Source: Chrysomallon squamiferum (taxonomy: Eukaryota > Mollusca > Gastropoda > Neomphalida > Peltospiridae). Taken from it: a stretch of 10,000 bases of DNA. Where the stretch lies: the NCBI GenBank assembly GCA_012295275.1, contig CM022676.1:6972219-6982218 (forward strand), read 5' to 3'. Position numbers and translations under genes: made by a program. The notes under the pieces are model-generated. The model was not told the DNA's origin. It was given only the letters and a program-made list of their open reading frames with translations, and searched no databases. Each line of letters starts with the position of its first letter. The first letter of the stretch is position 1. Of the stretch, positions 1 through 7,639 are shown one piece after another.

Positions 1-240
1 AAATAAATAACAAAATAAAGTAGTCATGAAGAAAGAGGGGGGATAAGATTCCAAGAACCACCCGCCCCTCTGGAACCCCCCCCCGTATGAATCATAAGAC
101 GATTTTAAGTTAAAATTAATACCTCTCCAATGAAAGGTTGCCTCATAAAACATTTCTTGTTTTTTAGAAAACCGAGAAAGCTCTAAATCCTTTCTGAGAT
201 GTAAACAGCGGTTATGTTAATTTATAAATAAATCCGTTTT
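1..240. other. AT-rich flank with G6 and C9 runs
   Basis: Noncoding, AT-rich sequence with no supportable gene. The one distinctive item is a G/C-rich patch: six G at 37-42 and nine C at 76-84, with TTCCAAGA at 49-56 facing TCTGGAA at 69-75. The rest to 240 is unremarkable A/T-rich DNA. Confidence 0.6.
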
Positions 241-480
241 GTTTCGATAATAGTTTACTCTCGTGCAAGTCACGTGACCGACTTAATTTGTGGGTATCGG
301 TTAGTAACCTAATTAGTTTTGTTTTCCCGCCCAATTCACTGGCGTATGTAGGCAATTAATTTCGCTTTTCCCCTCCAATTATTTCTGCATTCGATGGTAG
401 TTGAAACCGTTTATCGTCTGTTAGGATGCACGTGCGATGCACGCGAGTTTTCGTAAACGAAAAATAAAATACACGAACCT
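241..480. promoter_or_regulatory. Candidate regulatory island A
   Basis: Non-repetitive block, richer in G+C than its flanks. Visible words are a 10-bp palindrome GTCACGTGAC (269-278), a homeodomain-type TAATTAG (310-316), TTTCCCGCC (323-331, E2F-type) running into CCAAT (331-335), and GCACGTGC (428-435) followed by GATGCACGCG. In animals these are typical sites for bHLH-ZIP, homeodomain, E2F and NF-Y factors. I infer a cis-regulatory element from their clustering and from the contrast with surrounding repeats. No TATA box, splice site or conserved coding frame marks it as a promoter of a particular gene. Confidence 0.3.
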
Positions 481-824
481 GTTAAAGAGATTTTTCTTTT
501 GTCACCGTAATTATGGCCCTTGTTTCCGTGAGATACTATCATCCGAAGTTAATTATTTTAACAATCTCTTTCGGTCACGCTGTAGAATTAAGTAATGAGA
601 CAAGGTGTATAATATGTCACGGCTGGCTGACTCTAAAACTTTGCCTTTTGCTATTTAGGCTAATGTGGACCCCATGTTTTGCGGAAAGATCAAATAAAAA
701 AAACGCATGTTTATCTGATGGAAATTTTATTTAAAAAGAAGAAGAAGAAGAAGAAGAAAAGAAAAGAAAAAAAAAAGACAAGGATTAAACAAAAATTAAT
801 CCACAGAAAGGCTTCTTTTATCCC
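481..824. other. AT-rich spacer, unsupported 73-codon frame
   Basis: Mostly A/T-rich DNA. An ATG at 513 has A at -3 and G at +4 (a good animal start context) and opens a 73-residue frame ending at 734. The peptide has no domain I recognise, no signal peptide that I would defend and no repeat structure, and its 3' end runs into a purine-rich simple repeat. I do not call it a gene. Confidence 0.5.
733..778 (+). repeat. (GAA)n/(GAAAA)n purine tract
   Basis: Seven GAA units at 738-758 preceded by five A and followed by GAAAA units and a run of A. The top strand is almost entirely purine. Confidence 0.9.
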
Positions 825-1160
825 GAGGTGATTCCCTCCCATAGGATACCGTTACGCTTTTAATCTGCGCGCGCGCATTTATATCGTGCTGTTCTCTCCT
901 GCCGTGCACGTGCAGCGAGCAAGCGATTATAAGCAGACGACAACGAGAAAATAGATTTATTTCCGATTCCAACTCGCCGTGTTTCAGATTCAAGAACTAT
1001 TAATCAGTGGCGAGCACAAAGATGTTTTATTTATGGAGCGATCTGAGCAGAAACAAAGTCTTTATTAAACAGCGAGGCAACGCCCTCCTGTGGCGGCCAT
1101 ATTGAAATCTTTCGGACTAATCTTTTACGTCGTCTTCGTCTTGCTATTGTTTCGTCTGAC
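825..1160. promoter_or_regulatory. Candidate regulatory island B
   Basis: Unique sequence with a CpG-rich start (GCGCGCGC near 867-876), the palindrome TGCACGTGCA (905-914), TTTATGG (1030-1036), and at 1080-1104 a G/C-rich segment that reads as a CTCF-like match (1080-1093, minus strand, 11 of 14 consensus positions by eye) overlapping a YY1-like CAATATGGCCGCC (minus strand of 1092-1104). No frame here shows a recognisable product. I infer regulatory or insulator-like DNA. Site calls rest on consensus matching by eye. Confidence 0.3.
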
Positions 1161-1816
1161 GAATTAGTTCGACTGTCTGGTCTTACTTAATAATAATAGT
1201 TTACCTAACTGCTAATTTTAATCGCTTTAACGCTAATACGCCATTGAATATTTCATTTTTGTGAAGGGCTTAAGCGAAAAAGTTTGAATGATCAATATGC
1301 CTGCGTCGCTTTCACTGCTGTCGGTCCCATTGCGAGTGAAATGGTTTTCAAGATAAATTATCATCACGAAAAATGGAAATAATTTAAAGAGGATAAATGT
1401 CGTTGTAAATTAAATGTTTTGTATTTGTCATGGTTTGAAAATAATATTACTAAAATTCTTCTCTTTTTTTTAAATTTTTAAATTTTTTTATTTATTTTTT
1501 ATTTAATGCGTTAAGGTTTGAGTTATAATAACAATAAATTAATAAAGAAAGAAAAGAAAGGAAAAAAATTAATAAAAAATTAATAAAATAAACGAGTATA
1601 CATATATCATGACAATTTGAAAAAAAAGAAAGAAAGAAAGAAACAGAACTAATTTTGACAATAATCTGCTGCTATTTATTTATTTATATTTATATTTATC
1701 TATTTATTTTATGATCGCCTTTAATTCGTCCTAATATAGCAAAGATGTTTTACACTCACACACAACATACTTTACATAATAGTCATAAATTATTATTAAT
1801 GAGAGTCTTGAAAATC
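1161..1816. repeat. AT-rich spacer with A/T simple repeats
   Basis: No gene seen. It contains T-rich DNA at 1462-1506, mixed AAAG/AATTAATAA tracts at 1540-1590, (GAAA)4 at 1628-1643 and (TTTA)n-type repeats at 1673-1710. The part 1200-1440 is unique but featureless AT-rich sequence. Confidence 0.7.
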
Positions 1817-1830
1817 AAAAAAAAAAAAAA

Positions 1831-1872
<42 letters not shown>
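1817..1872 (+). repeat. A23 joined to (AG)17
   Basis: A run of 23 A (1817-1839) passes directly into 17 AG dinucleotides (1839-1872, sharing the junction A), giving 56 bases of pure purine on the top strand. The mirror-like AG part could adopt triplex (H-DNA) structure under superhelical stress; that is known for such tracts and inferred here. A purine-rich tail (AAAAAAGAAAAA, GAAATAGAAAT) continues to about 1920. Confidence 0.95.
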
Positions 1873-1874
<2 letters not shown>

Positions 1875-2019
1875 AAAAAGAAAAATCCTTCAGAGGAAAT
1901 AGAAATAAAAAAGAAAGGAAAAATTGTTTTTTTTTATCGATTCGTACTGTTCACGTCCTTAAAATTTCCCATTCATCAATATTGCCGAAGAAGAAATTCT
2001 TGAAATAATTAGTCCTAAT

Positions 2020-2560
2020 TAGTTGCGTTTATTCCGGCCAAGGCGCGCACGATCTTCTTCTTCTACTTGTCTCTCCATGTTTAAAAAGGACGAACGTAAG
2101 ACATTTGTGACAAACAAACATCCGGATCGATTCACAAAATAAAAGACGATAGCTGCGTACAGACCACGGTACCGGCTAAATAACCACGGGTCCGAGTTAC
2201 GTCCCTTCTTAAAACGGTAAAGTCTCGCCGTGAACGAGAATAACAAAATGTCTGGATTGTTCGATTGCAACACGCGCAGGTGTTAATAGAACTCTAATTG
2301 GCGGGAAGTTGTGGAAGCTAGTAGGAAACAGACTCGCTTGATCTTTTACAAAGTCGTATGTCGAACGGAAAAAGCGATCCACGAAGTATTGAATATCGTC
2401 TGCTTTCTTTTAAAAGAAATATTTCTCCTTTGAAGTGACTTTTCAACAAGATATTCCTACATGTGATGGCCACATAATGCTTTTATCGATGGTAAAAACA
2501 TATGTGGTCTTTTAGCGAGGCGGGCTTTTACGAAACATAGGAATGATTTATGTCTGCTGT
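2020..2560. promoter_or_regulatory. Candidate regulatory island C
   Basis: Largest unique block in the left half. It contains GGCGCGC near 2041-2047, an AGGTGTTAA word near 2278-2286 (T-box half-site-like), and TAATTGGCGGGAA at 2295-2307, where a homeodomain-type core abuts an E2F-type TTGGCGGGAA. An imperfect hairpin sits at 2465-2512. The minus strand has an open frame across 2019-2273, but it starts at GTG rather than ATG and has no known domain, so it is not called as a gene. Regulatory function is inferred from composition and site clustering only. Confidence 0.28.
2465..2512. other. Imperfect hairpin
   Basis: CCACATA (2470-2476) pairs with TATGTGG (2501-2507). After a bulged A (2477), TG pairs with CA, C2480 faces A2498, and TTTTA pairs with TAAAA. 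A T-G wobble and a closing C-G pair follow, around a three-base loop (2488-2490). Two further pairs extend outward at 2468-2469/2508-2509. The stem is shorter and the loop tighter than a usual animal microRNA precursor, so I call it only a hairpin-forming sequence. Confidence 0.6.
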
Positions 2561-3351
2561 TCTTCTCCATTTTGAGTTTTGTTTTCCCATTAAGACTTTT
2601 ATTTGAATTACAAGAACACCGGCAGTATTGATTCAGTTCATTAATAAATACATCACTATGATGTTTATATTGCAATAAATTATATCGTGGCTCTACTTTT
2701 TGTTTTCAATAGAAAATAAGAAAAAAAAAAGAAGAAATTTATTAGTTGTTCTTTTTTATTTTTTATATTAATAGCGGTCCATAAATTGATCATAATAGAA
2801 AACAGCACACCTGAAGTCTGTAGAGGCATATTTTTGTTTGAATATGTGTGCGTGAGAACAGATTTGTACTTGTGCGTGTGTCCCTTTTCACGTTTTTAAT
2901 TTCAGTTCACTCGTGCGATAAAAGTTAAATATGTTTTATTTATTTATTTATTTATTTATTTAATTTGTTTATTTATTTATTTTAATTATCATCATTAATT
3001 ATTATTATTGTGATTTCATTTTAAATACAAATAAAAATTATGCATTTCTTTTAAAATCAAATCTTTCTTGTGTTTTGGCTTTAAGTACAAAATAGTTATG
3101 AGTAATGAATTTGAAATTATTCAGTACGTATCAATGAGCCATTTTTATGTAATGCACGAGCGTGTGTGCGTATGTGTATGTATGAAATGAAATTAATGTT
3201 TATATTTTTATTACAAATACCTCGAAATGAATGGAAAGCACTTTTAACACCATTTCTAAGTATTCTGAATGCACTGAATACCTTGGAAACCTTTTCTAAA
3301 TATATTTTTCAATAAATGTTCATATATTGTTCGTGATTATACAGCTATCGG
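2561..3351. other. AT-rich spacer with (TTTA)n
   Basis: No gene seen. Two (TTTA)n stretches lie at about 2935-2962 and 2967-2983, followed by TTATTATTATTG at about 2999-3011. Short TG-rich patches occur at 2843-2883 and 3158-3183. An open minus frame in 2457-2675 begins at TTG, lacks a domain, and is treated as chance. Confidence 0.6.
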
Positions 3352-3517
3352 TTTGTATGTTCATATTTCTGCATGGATGTGTATGATTGTTTGTCAGTTT
3401 GTCTTCGTGTTTGTCTGTGTATGTGTGTGTACAAGTTCGTATGCATGATTGCTTGACTATGTTACTTACTTATGTGTGTATGTCCGTATGAGTGTGTGTA
3501 CGGTTGTATGTGTGTTT
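3352..3517 (+). repeat. Degenerate TG/TATG-rich tract
   Basis: About 165 bases built mostly from TGTG, TGTA, TATG and TTTG words, with interruptions that remove strict periodicity. It appears to be an old, decayed TG or TATG microsatellite. No gene or pairing structure was seen in it. Confidence 0.75.
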
Positions 3518-3991
3518 AATATCAGCTATTTTGTTATTCTGAATGTTATGGGTTCCTATTAGCGATTAGCAACGAAGCATCATTTCTCTAAAACGTTTAT
3601 GAAGAAAAGCCGTTATCTAAAGTTAACAAATTGTCTTTTGTGTATTGTGTAAATTGTATATTATATTTTGGAAATTATTACAGCTCTTGTTGCTGTTATT
3701 ACTAATGTTAATTAATATTCATATAAAATATTTTAAAGCAATTTTTATATATTTGTTTGCTTATTCATTCATTCGTTCGTTCGTTCGTTCTTTTTTTTTT
3801 TTTTTTTAATATACATATGTATTATTTCTATTTTTATTTTTTTGTTGCTGTTGTCGTTGTCGCTATTATTTATTTATTTGCATGAAAGGAGTTCTGGAAA
3901 AATACCATTTTAGTATGACGTACCCAAGGAACAAGTTCAAACTGTTTGTTTACGCAAATTAGATTTGTTATTTTTGATTAATGCAAAAATT

Positions 3992-3993
<2 letters not shown>
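3518..3993. other. AT-rich spacer with ATTC/GTTC repeat and T17
   Basis: No gene seen. A compact tetranucleotide repeat changes from (ATTC)3 at 3763-3774 to (GTTC)4 at 3775-3790 without a break in phase, then runs into 17 T (3791-3807). A short TTG/TCG-rich stretch (about 3842-3864) and ATTTATTTATTTG follow. Confidence 0.75.
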
Positions 3994-4058
<65 letters not shown>

Positions 4059-4096
4059 GTAATAAATAAATAAAATAATATAATAATAATAATAAA
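3994..4096 (+). repeat. (TAA)21 microsatellite with imperfect tail
   Basis: Twenty-one perfect TAA units (3994-4056), then GG, AATAAATAAATAAAA, and a further short (TAA)n to about 4096. It is the longest uninterrupted trinucleotide repeat here and is expected to be length-polymorphic. Confidence 0.97.
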
Positions 4097-4711
4097 AACA
4101 AATTAATAAAAATATTTTTTTATTTTTTTTTGTTAAAACTAAATAAAATCACTAATAATTATATTTTTTTAATAAAATAAATTCCTTATGAAATCAAATC
4201 AGTATAAGTTTATAGGCTCATGAAATGTACACATTTTATTTCTCTATATAGAGAAACCAGTACACATAATTATCAAAATGTTTGGAATAAATTAACCTGC
4301 ATCTACGGAATTAAAAATATTTTTAAGAAGGTTTCGACATTTTATTTGCTTATAAGGTACAATAACTTGAAATAGTCTCGTTTTCTCATATATAGATTTT
4401 ATATTTTATATGCAGTTTTAAATTAATTACTAAAAATGATACCTGCCGAAAATGAAATTGGCACACTTAATATTTATTATTATTTTAACGTTTATAAGTT
4501 TAATATATATATATATATAATTTGTAATTTAATACAATTTCTTTTAACAAGGAGTAAATCCATTTTTTTTCCTTTGCAGAATTAAGTCTAGAGATTAGTC
4601 TGATTAAAAAATGGATATTAGCGCTTTTTTATAAACAGAATAAAATAAACTACATTTTTTTTATAAATATTTAAATTATATTTTAATTTAGTTTCTCTTT
4701 AGTTTCAACTT
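4097..4711. other. Very AT-rich spacer
   Basis: No gene seen. It contains T-rich runs near 4114-4132, the 18-bp palindrome at 4239-4256, and (TA)8 at about 4504-4519. The remainder is unique but AT-rich and carries no recognisable motif. Confidence 0.65.
4239..4256. other. Perfect 18-bp palindrome
   Basis: TTTCTCTATATAGAGAAA is its own reverse complement. It is flanked by TGTAC (4226-4230) on the left and GTACA (4260-4264) on the right, which form a second, slightly asymmetric inverted pair. GTACACA also occurs on both sides as a direct repeat (4227-4233 and 4260-4266). Confidence 0.85.
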
Positions 4712-5044
4712 TTATCTCGACAGATCAAAATAATAAATGAAAATTGTTACCTTTCTATAGAGAGAATTTGTACATATATACGTGGTTTTATTAATTAATA
4801 TATTGAAATTATAATCTTTGTAAAACAAAATAAAAAAATAAAAATTAGTTTGCCTACGTTTTATATTTGATATAGAAACATCAAAATTGCATTTATCACA
4901 TACGTATTTACAAAATCGCACCTCGTTTAATTTATTAATAAAGAAAATAGGTCCTTTAGCGTATACTTTTCTATTTTCTATAATGTCCAGATGCGGATTA
5001 AGAAAAGAAGAAGAAGAAGAGGTAGAAAAAACAACAGAAAACAA
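4712..5044 (-). other. Open frame without ATG in AT-rich DNA
   Basis: The minus strand stays open for 110 codons, which is long for sequence this AT-rich, but the first codon is TTG and there is no internal methionine. It therefore cannot be a simple free-standing animal gene. The conceptual peptide is rich in F, I, N, Y and K, has a run of serines near the start from a GAA repeat on the other strand, and contains a CDKC (CxxC) pair mid-way. I recognise no family. It could be an exon, a remnant of a mobile-element ORF or chance. Confidence 0.3.
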
Positions 5045-5214
5045 TTAATACGTTTCTGTCATTTTTTTTATTAAGAGTCAAAACCTCAAGGGATTCAATC
5101 TTAAGCACAAGTTTCTGAAGTCACATTTATTCAACTGTCCATTTTCTTCATCCTTTCTTTCCTTTTTAACTTTTTTTTTATTTCATGTTTTTGTTTCAAA
5201 ATCAGAACATATGT

Positions 5215-5480
5215 TAACGGAAGGTTTGATCGACAAGGGAATAACAAAATAACAATGGGGGTCATTTGCATATTTCGAGAGCCGTAATTTACATATTATT
5301 TCCGTCCAGATCAAGAGAGGTGGCCAATATGGCTGACAGATGTTTTTCAATGATTAGCGAGATTTTGCGCGAGAAAGCCGAAACGTCACTTCCTAAAGAT
5401 GTCGATATTTTCAGCAGCTCGTGCCACGCCCTCGTTTTGAAGTCGATGGACTCTCGTTTTAATAACAGACCGCTATTCAA
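5215..5480. promoter_or_regulatory. Candidate regulatory island D1
   Basis: Unique block with AACAATGG (5251-5258, SOX-type), ATTTGCAT (5264-5271, exact POU octamer), and CAATATGGCTGACAG (5325-5339), in which a YY1-like core overlaps a TALE-type TGACAG. The same ATG (5329) has A at -3 and G at +4 and opens a 63-codon frame ending at 5520. The last part of that frame is low-complexity lysine from a poly-A tract, and no GT splice donor of good quality follows. I favour an enhancer-like element over a gene. Confidence 0.3.
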
Positions 5481-5584
5481 TCATGAAACTATTAAAAAAA
5501 ATAAAAAAAAAAAAAAATAATCTTTTAACCTGTTTTGGCTCGTATAGATTTTTCACCTGTGTAAAGGATTATTTGATTAAGCGT

Positions 5585-5860
5585 AGTAATGTAGATTGGG
5601 TAGTTGTTAGCCTGCGGGAACGTACGGGAGATGAATTGTCAGACGATTGGGTGCACGAGGTTGGCATGCGCGGTCAATTAAGATAATCAAGGACGTACAA
5701 ATTTCGTATTTTGATTTTAAACGAAAATAAATATGCTCAGCACGAGCTTGTGCACGTGCGACGGTATGCCATAAACGTGTTTTTCAAAAAACGTTTTAAC
5801 CGTAAAAACATTCACCATTTGGTGACAGTTATGACAGTAAACACAACAGGATTTTTTTAT
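5585..5860. promoter_or_regulatory. Candidate regulatory island D2
   Basis: Unique CpG-containing block after a short A-rich gap. It shows TGCACGTGCG with the E-box core at 5753-5758, CCATAAA (5769-5775), a hairpin of AAACGT (5773-5778) with ACGTTT (5791-5796), a perfect 5-bp inverted repeat CACCA-TT-TGGTG (5813-5824), and two TGACAG words (5823-5828, 5832-5837) nine bases apart, a TALE homeodomain-type pair. Function is inferred from motif density only. Confidence 0.28.
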
Positions 5861-5917
5861 TCGCTGAATCTATGCATGGAATAAAAAGTGACATACGTCC
5901 GAATAAAGAATATAGTT

Positions 5918-6136
5918 TGAAAGTACTTATCCTTTTTTTTAGCCTTGATAGAAAAACAAAAAAGCAAAAAAAAACAACGACCATTAATAATAATAATAAT
6001 AGTAATGCTAGTAATAATAATGATAATAGATAAAAACATGAAAGTACTTAAACCTTTTTTTTAGCCTTGATAGAAAAAAAAAAAAACGACCATTAATAAT
6101 AATAATAATAGTAATGCTAGTAATAATAATGATAAT
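5918..6136 (+). repeat. Tandem duplication, two copies of ~100 bp
   Basis: Copy 1 is 5918-6027 and copy 2 is 6039-6136, separated by 11 bases. Both begin TGAAAGTACTTA, continue with CC-T8-AGCCTTGATAG, then an A-rich segment, then 50 identical bases (5978-6027 versus 6087-6136) that include an interrupted AAT repeat with AGTAATGCTAGTAAT. The copies differ by a substitution plus one-base indel after ACTTA and by a net loss of 13 bases in the A-rich segment of copy 2. Near identity outside the homopolymer suggests a recent duplication. Confidence 0.95.
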
Positions 6137-6308
6137 GATCATGATAATAATGGTGGTGGTGGTGATGATAAAGATTTAATAATAATAACAATAATGATAA
6201 TGATATTAATGATGATAAAAAAAGTAATAATAATAATGGCTATGGTGATGATGATGAAGATTTTATGATAGTAAAAGGTAAAGATAATGTTAATAATGAT
6301 GATAAATG

Positions 6309-6309
<1 letters not shown>
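6137..6309 (+). repeat. Degenerate GAT/AAT/GGT trinucleotide DNA
   Basis: Imperfect three-base periodic sequence of GAT, AAT, ATG and a short (GGT)4 near 6151-6162. The leucine/isoleucine-rich open frame on the opposite strand is a by-product of the repeat and not a gene. Confidence 0.85.

Positions 6310-6345
<36 letters not shown>
6310..6345 (+). repeat. (TAA)12 microsatellite
   Basis: Twelve perfect TAA units at the end of the degenerate trinucleotide region, passing into AACAATAACAGCAACAA. Confidence 0.95.
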
Positions 6346-6348
<3 letters not shown>

Positions 6349-6414
6349 TAACAGCAACAAAATCACCAAATCCCCCAAAAAGTACATACATACTTCACTT
6401 TAAATCTTTGATTG

Positions 6415-6600
6415 GTTATACGAGTGCGAGCGTTTGGCTTATTATGCACATGCATTACTATGTATATATACACAGTGATAAAACCAGTTCGTTAACCCTG
6501 ACTTGGATAGAACTAACGCTCTCGCGAGATCAGGATAGGCGTTCTTGAACAGTTACCCGATTAAAGCACGCCATAAACAGTCCATAGTCACACTGCGTTG
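6415..6600. promoter_or_regulatory. Candidate regulatory island E with TCTCGCGAGA
   Basis: Unique block containing ATGCACATGCAT (6444-6455, one base from the POU MORE dimer site) and a perfect TCTCGCGAGA palindrome (6520-6529). In vertebrates the latter is a promoter element bound by BANP and related factors. CCATAAA (6571-6577) follows. No ORF of substance accompanies it. I infer a regulatory element, possibly a promoter, but see no TATA box or defined start site. Confidence 0.35.
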
Positions 6601-7052
6601 AATAACTGTAATGTATCTTTAACATTAAGTTGAGATCATAATTTACAAAAGTTACATGAACAAAGTGAGCACACAAAAACAAAATCTATTTGTAGATGGT
6701 ATTATTTTTGGTTTAGTCTGCAAAAGTAAGACTGTTAAAACTTTAAAACTGTCTGTCTGTCTTTCTGTCTGTCTCTCTGCCTGCGTGTCTATCTATCTAT
6801 CTGTCTGTCTGTATACAGAGGTGTAGATATAGATGTCTGAAGATTATAAATAAAATGTTAACCTTAATTATTAATATTCACATTTTGTAGTTACTAGCAA
6901 TCCCAAGCTATGTGAACAAAGGCGTAAAGGCTTTTTCCTATATATGTGAAGATACAGATATATAGTTTTCTATTCATGTCTGGCAGTTACCATCCTAATT
7001 CAATGTCTTACCGAGGTTCAACGATTTCGTATATAACATATATACAAGTCAG

Positions 7053-7053
<1 letters not shown>
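6601..7053. other. AT-rich spacer with CTGT/CTAT repeat
   Basis: No gene seen. A compound (CTGT)n/(CTAT)n repeat with interruptions covers 6749-6812. The rest is AT-rich unique sequence. Confidence 0.75.
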
Positions 7054-7091
<38 letters not shown>

Positions 7092-7109
7092 TAATAATAA
7101 TAATATATT

Positions 7110-7142
<33 letters not shown>

Positions 7143-7192
7143 TATTATTATTATTATTATAAATTATTATTATTATTGTTGTTGTTGTTGTT
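7054..7192 (+). repeat. Compound (AAT)n-(ATT)n-(GTT)5 array
   Basis: (AAT)n with one AAC interruption (7054-7104), then (ATA)10 at 7111-7140 meeting (ATT)n head to head, a short AAATT, more ATT, and (GTT)5 at 7178-7192. Positions 7123-7160 are a perfect palindrome. An overlapping open frame of poly-N and poly-I is repeat-derived. Confidence 0.97.
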
Positions 7193-7295
7193 ATTATAAT
7201 AACTAACTAACTAGATGAATAATAACAGTAGTAGTAGTAGTATTAACAGTGGTAGCAGTGGTAGAAATAATAATAATAATAATAATAATTAAATT
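7193..7295 (+). repeat. AACT, AGT and AAT short repeats
   Basis: AACTAACTAACTAG (7201-7214), (AGT)5 at 7227-7241, a degenerate AGT/GGT/AGC stretch, and (AAT)8 at 7266-7289. A 25-codon N/S-rich frame from an ATG at 7215 is repeat-derived. Confidence 0.85.
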
Positions 7296-7598
7296 TTAAT
7301 TAAAATTCCATGGGAACGTTCACTCTTAATCAACTTTAACGTAACAGTGTAAAGTTTCAATACTACATTATTATTATTATGTAAATATATACGACGTCTA
7401 ACTAATTAATGGACCATGCTAAATGACATTAGATATTTTAATTATATTAACATTTATCTACCAGCTATCGTTGTCTTAAATCCGCTTAAATAAATTTACT
7501 GACTAATACCTTTGACGTTAATAACGATGATGGACTTAAAAGTAATGATGACAGTGATAAAGAAAATACTTTTTGTTGTTATTATTATTATTTTATTT

Positions 7599-7639
<41 letters not shown>

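Noticed and set aside
796-993. Minus-strand 65-residue frame in island B
   Set aside because: Composition explains its length; no domain or start signal supports it.
1745-2008. Lysine/arginine-glutamate-rich frame
   Set aside because: Generated by the poly-A and (AG)n tract.
3994-4096. Regular repeat array as CRISPR
   Set aside because: Three-base units without spacers; a eukaryotic-type microsatellite.
5289-5480. 63-residue minus-strand frame opposite the ATG at 5329
   Set aside because: No recognisable domain, poor start evidence and overlap with motif-rich DNA; probably a shadow of local composition.
6139-6387. Leucine/isoleucine-rich open frame on the minus strand
   Set aside because: It is the translation of (TAA)n and related repeats.
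1030-6577. TTTATGG/CCATAAA words (1030, 2779, 5769, 6571) as posterior Hox sites marking a Hox cluster
   Set aside because: About two or more are expected by chance at this AT content, and no homeobox or Hox-cluster microRNA was seen.
6946-7206. Poly-asparagine/poly-isoleucine frame
   Set aside because: Product of the AAT/ATT microsatellite; no unique protein sequence of note.
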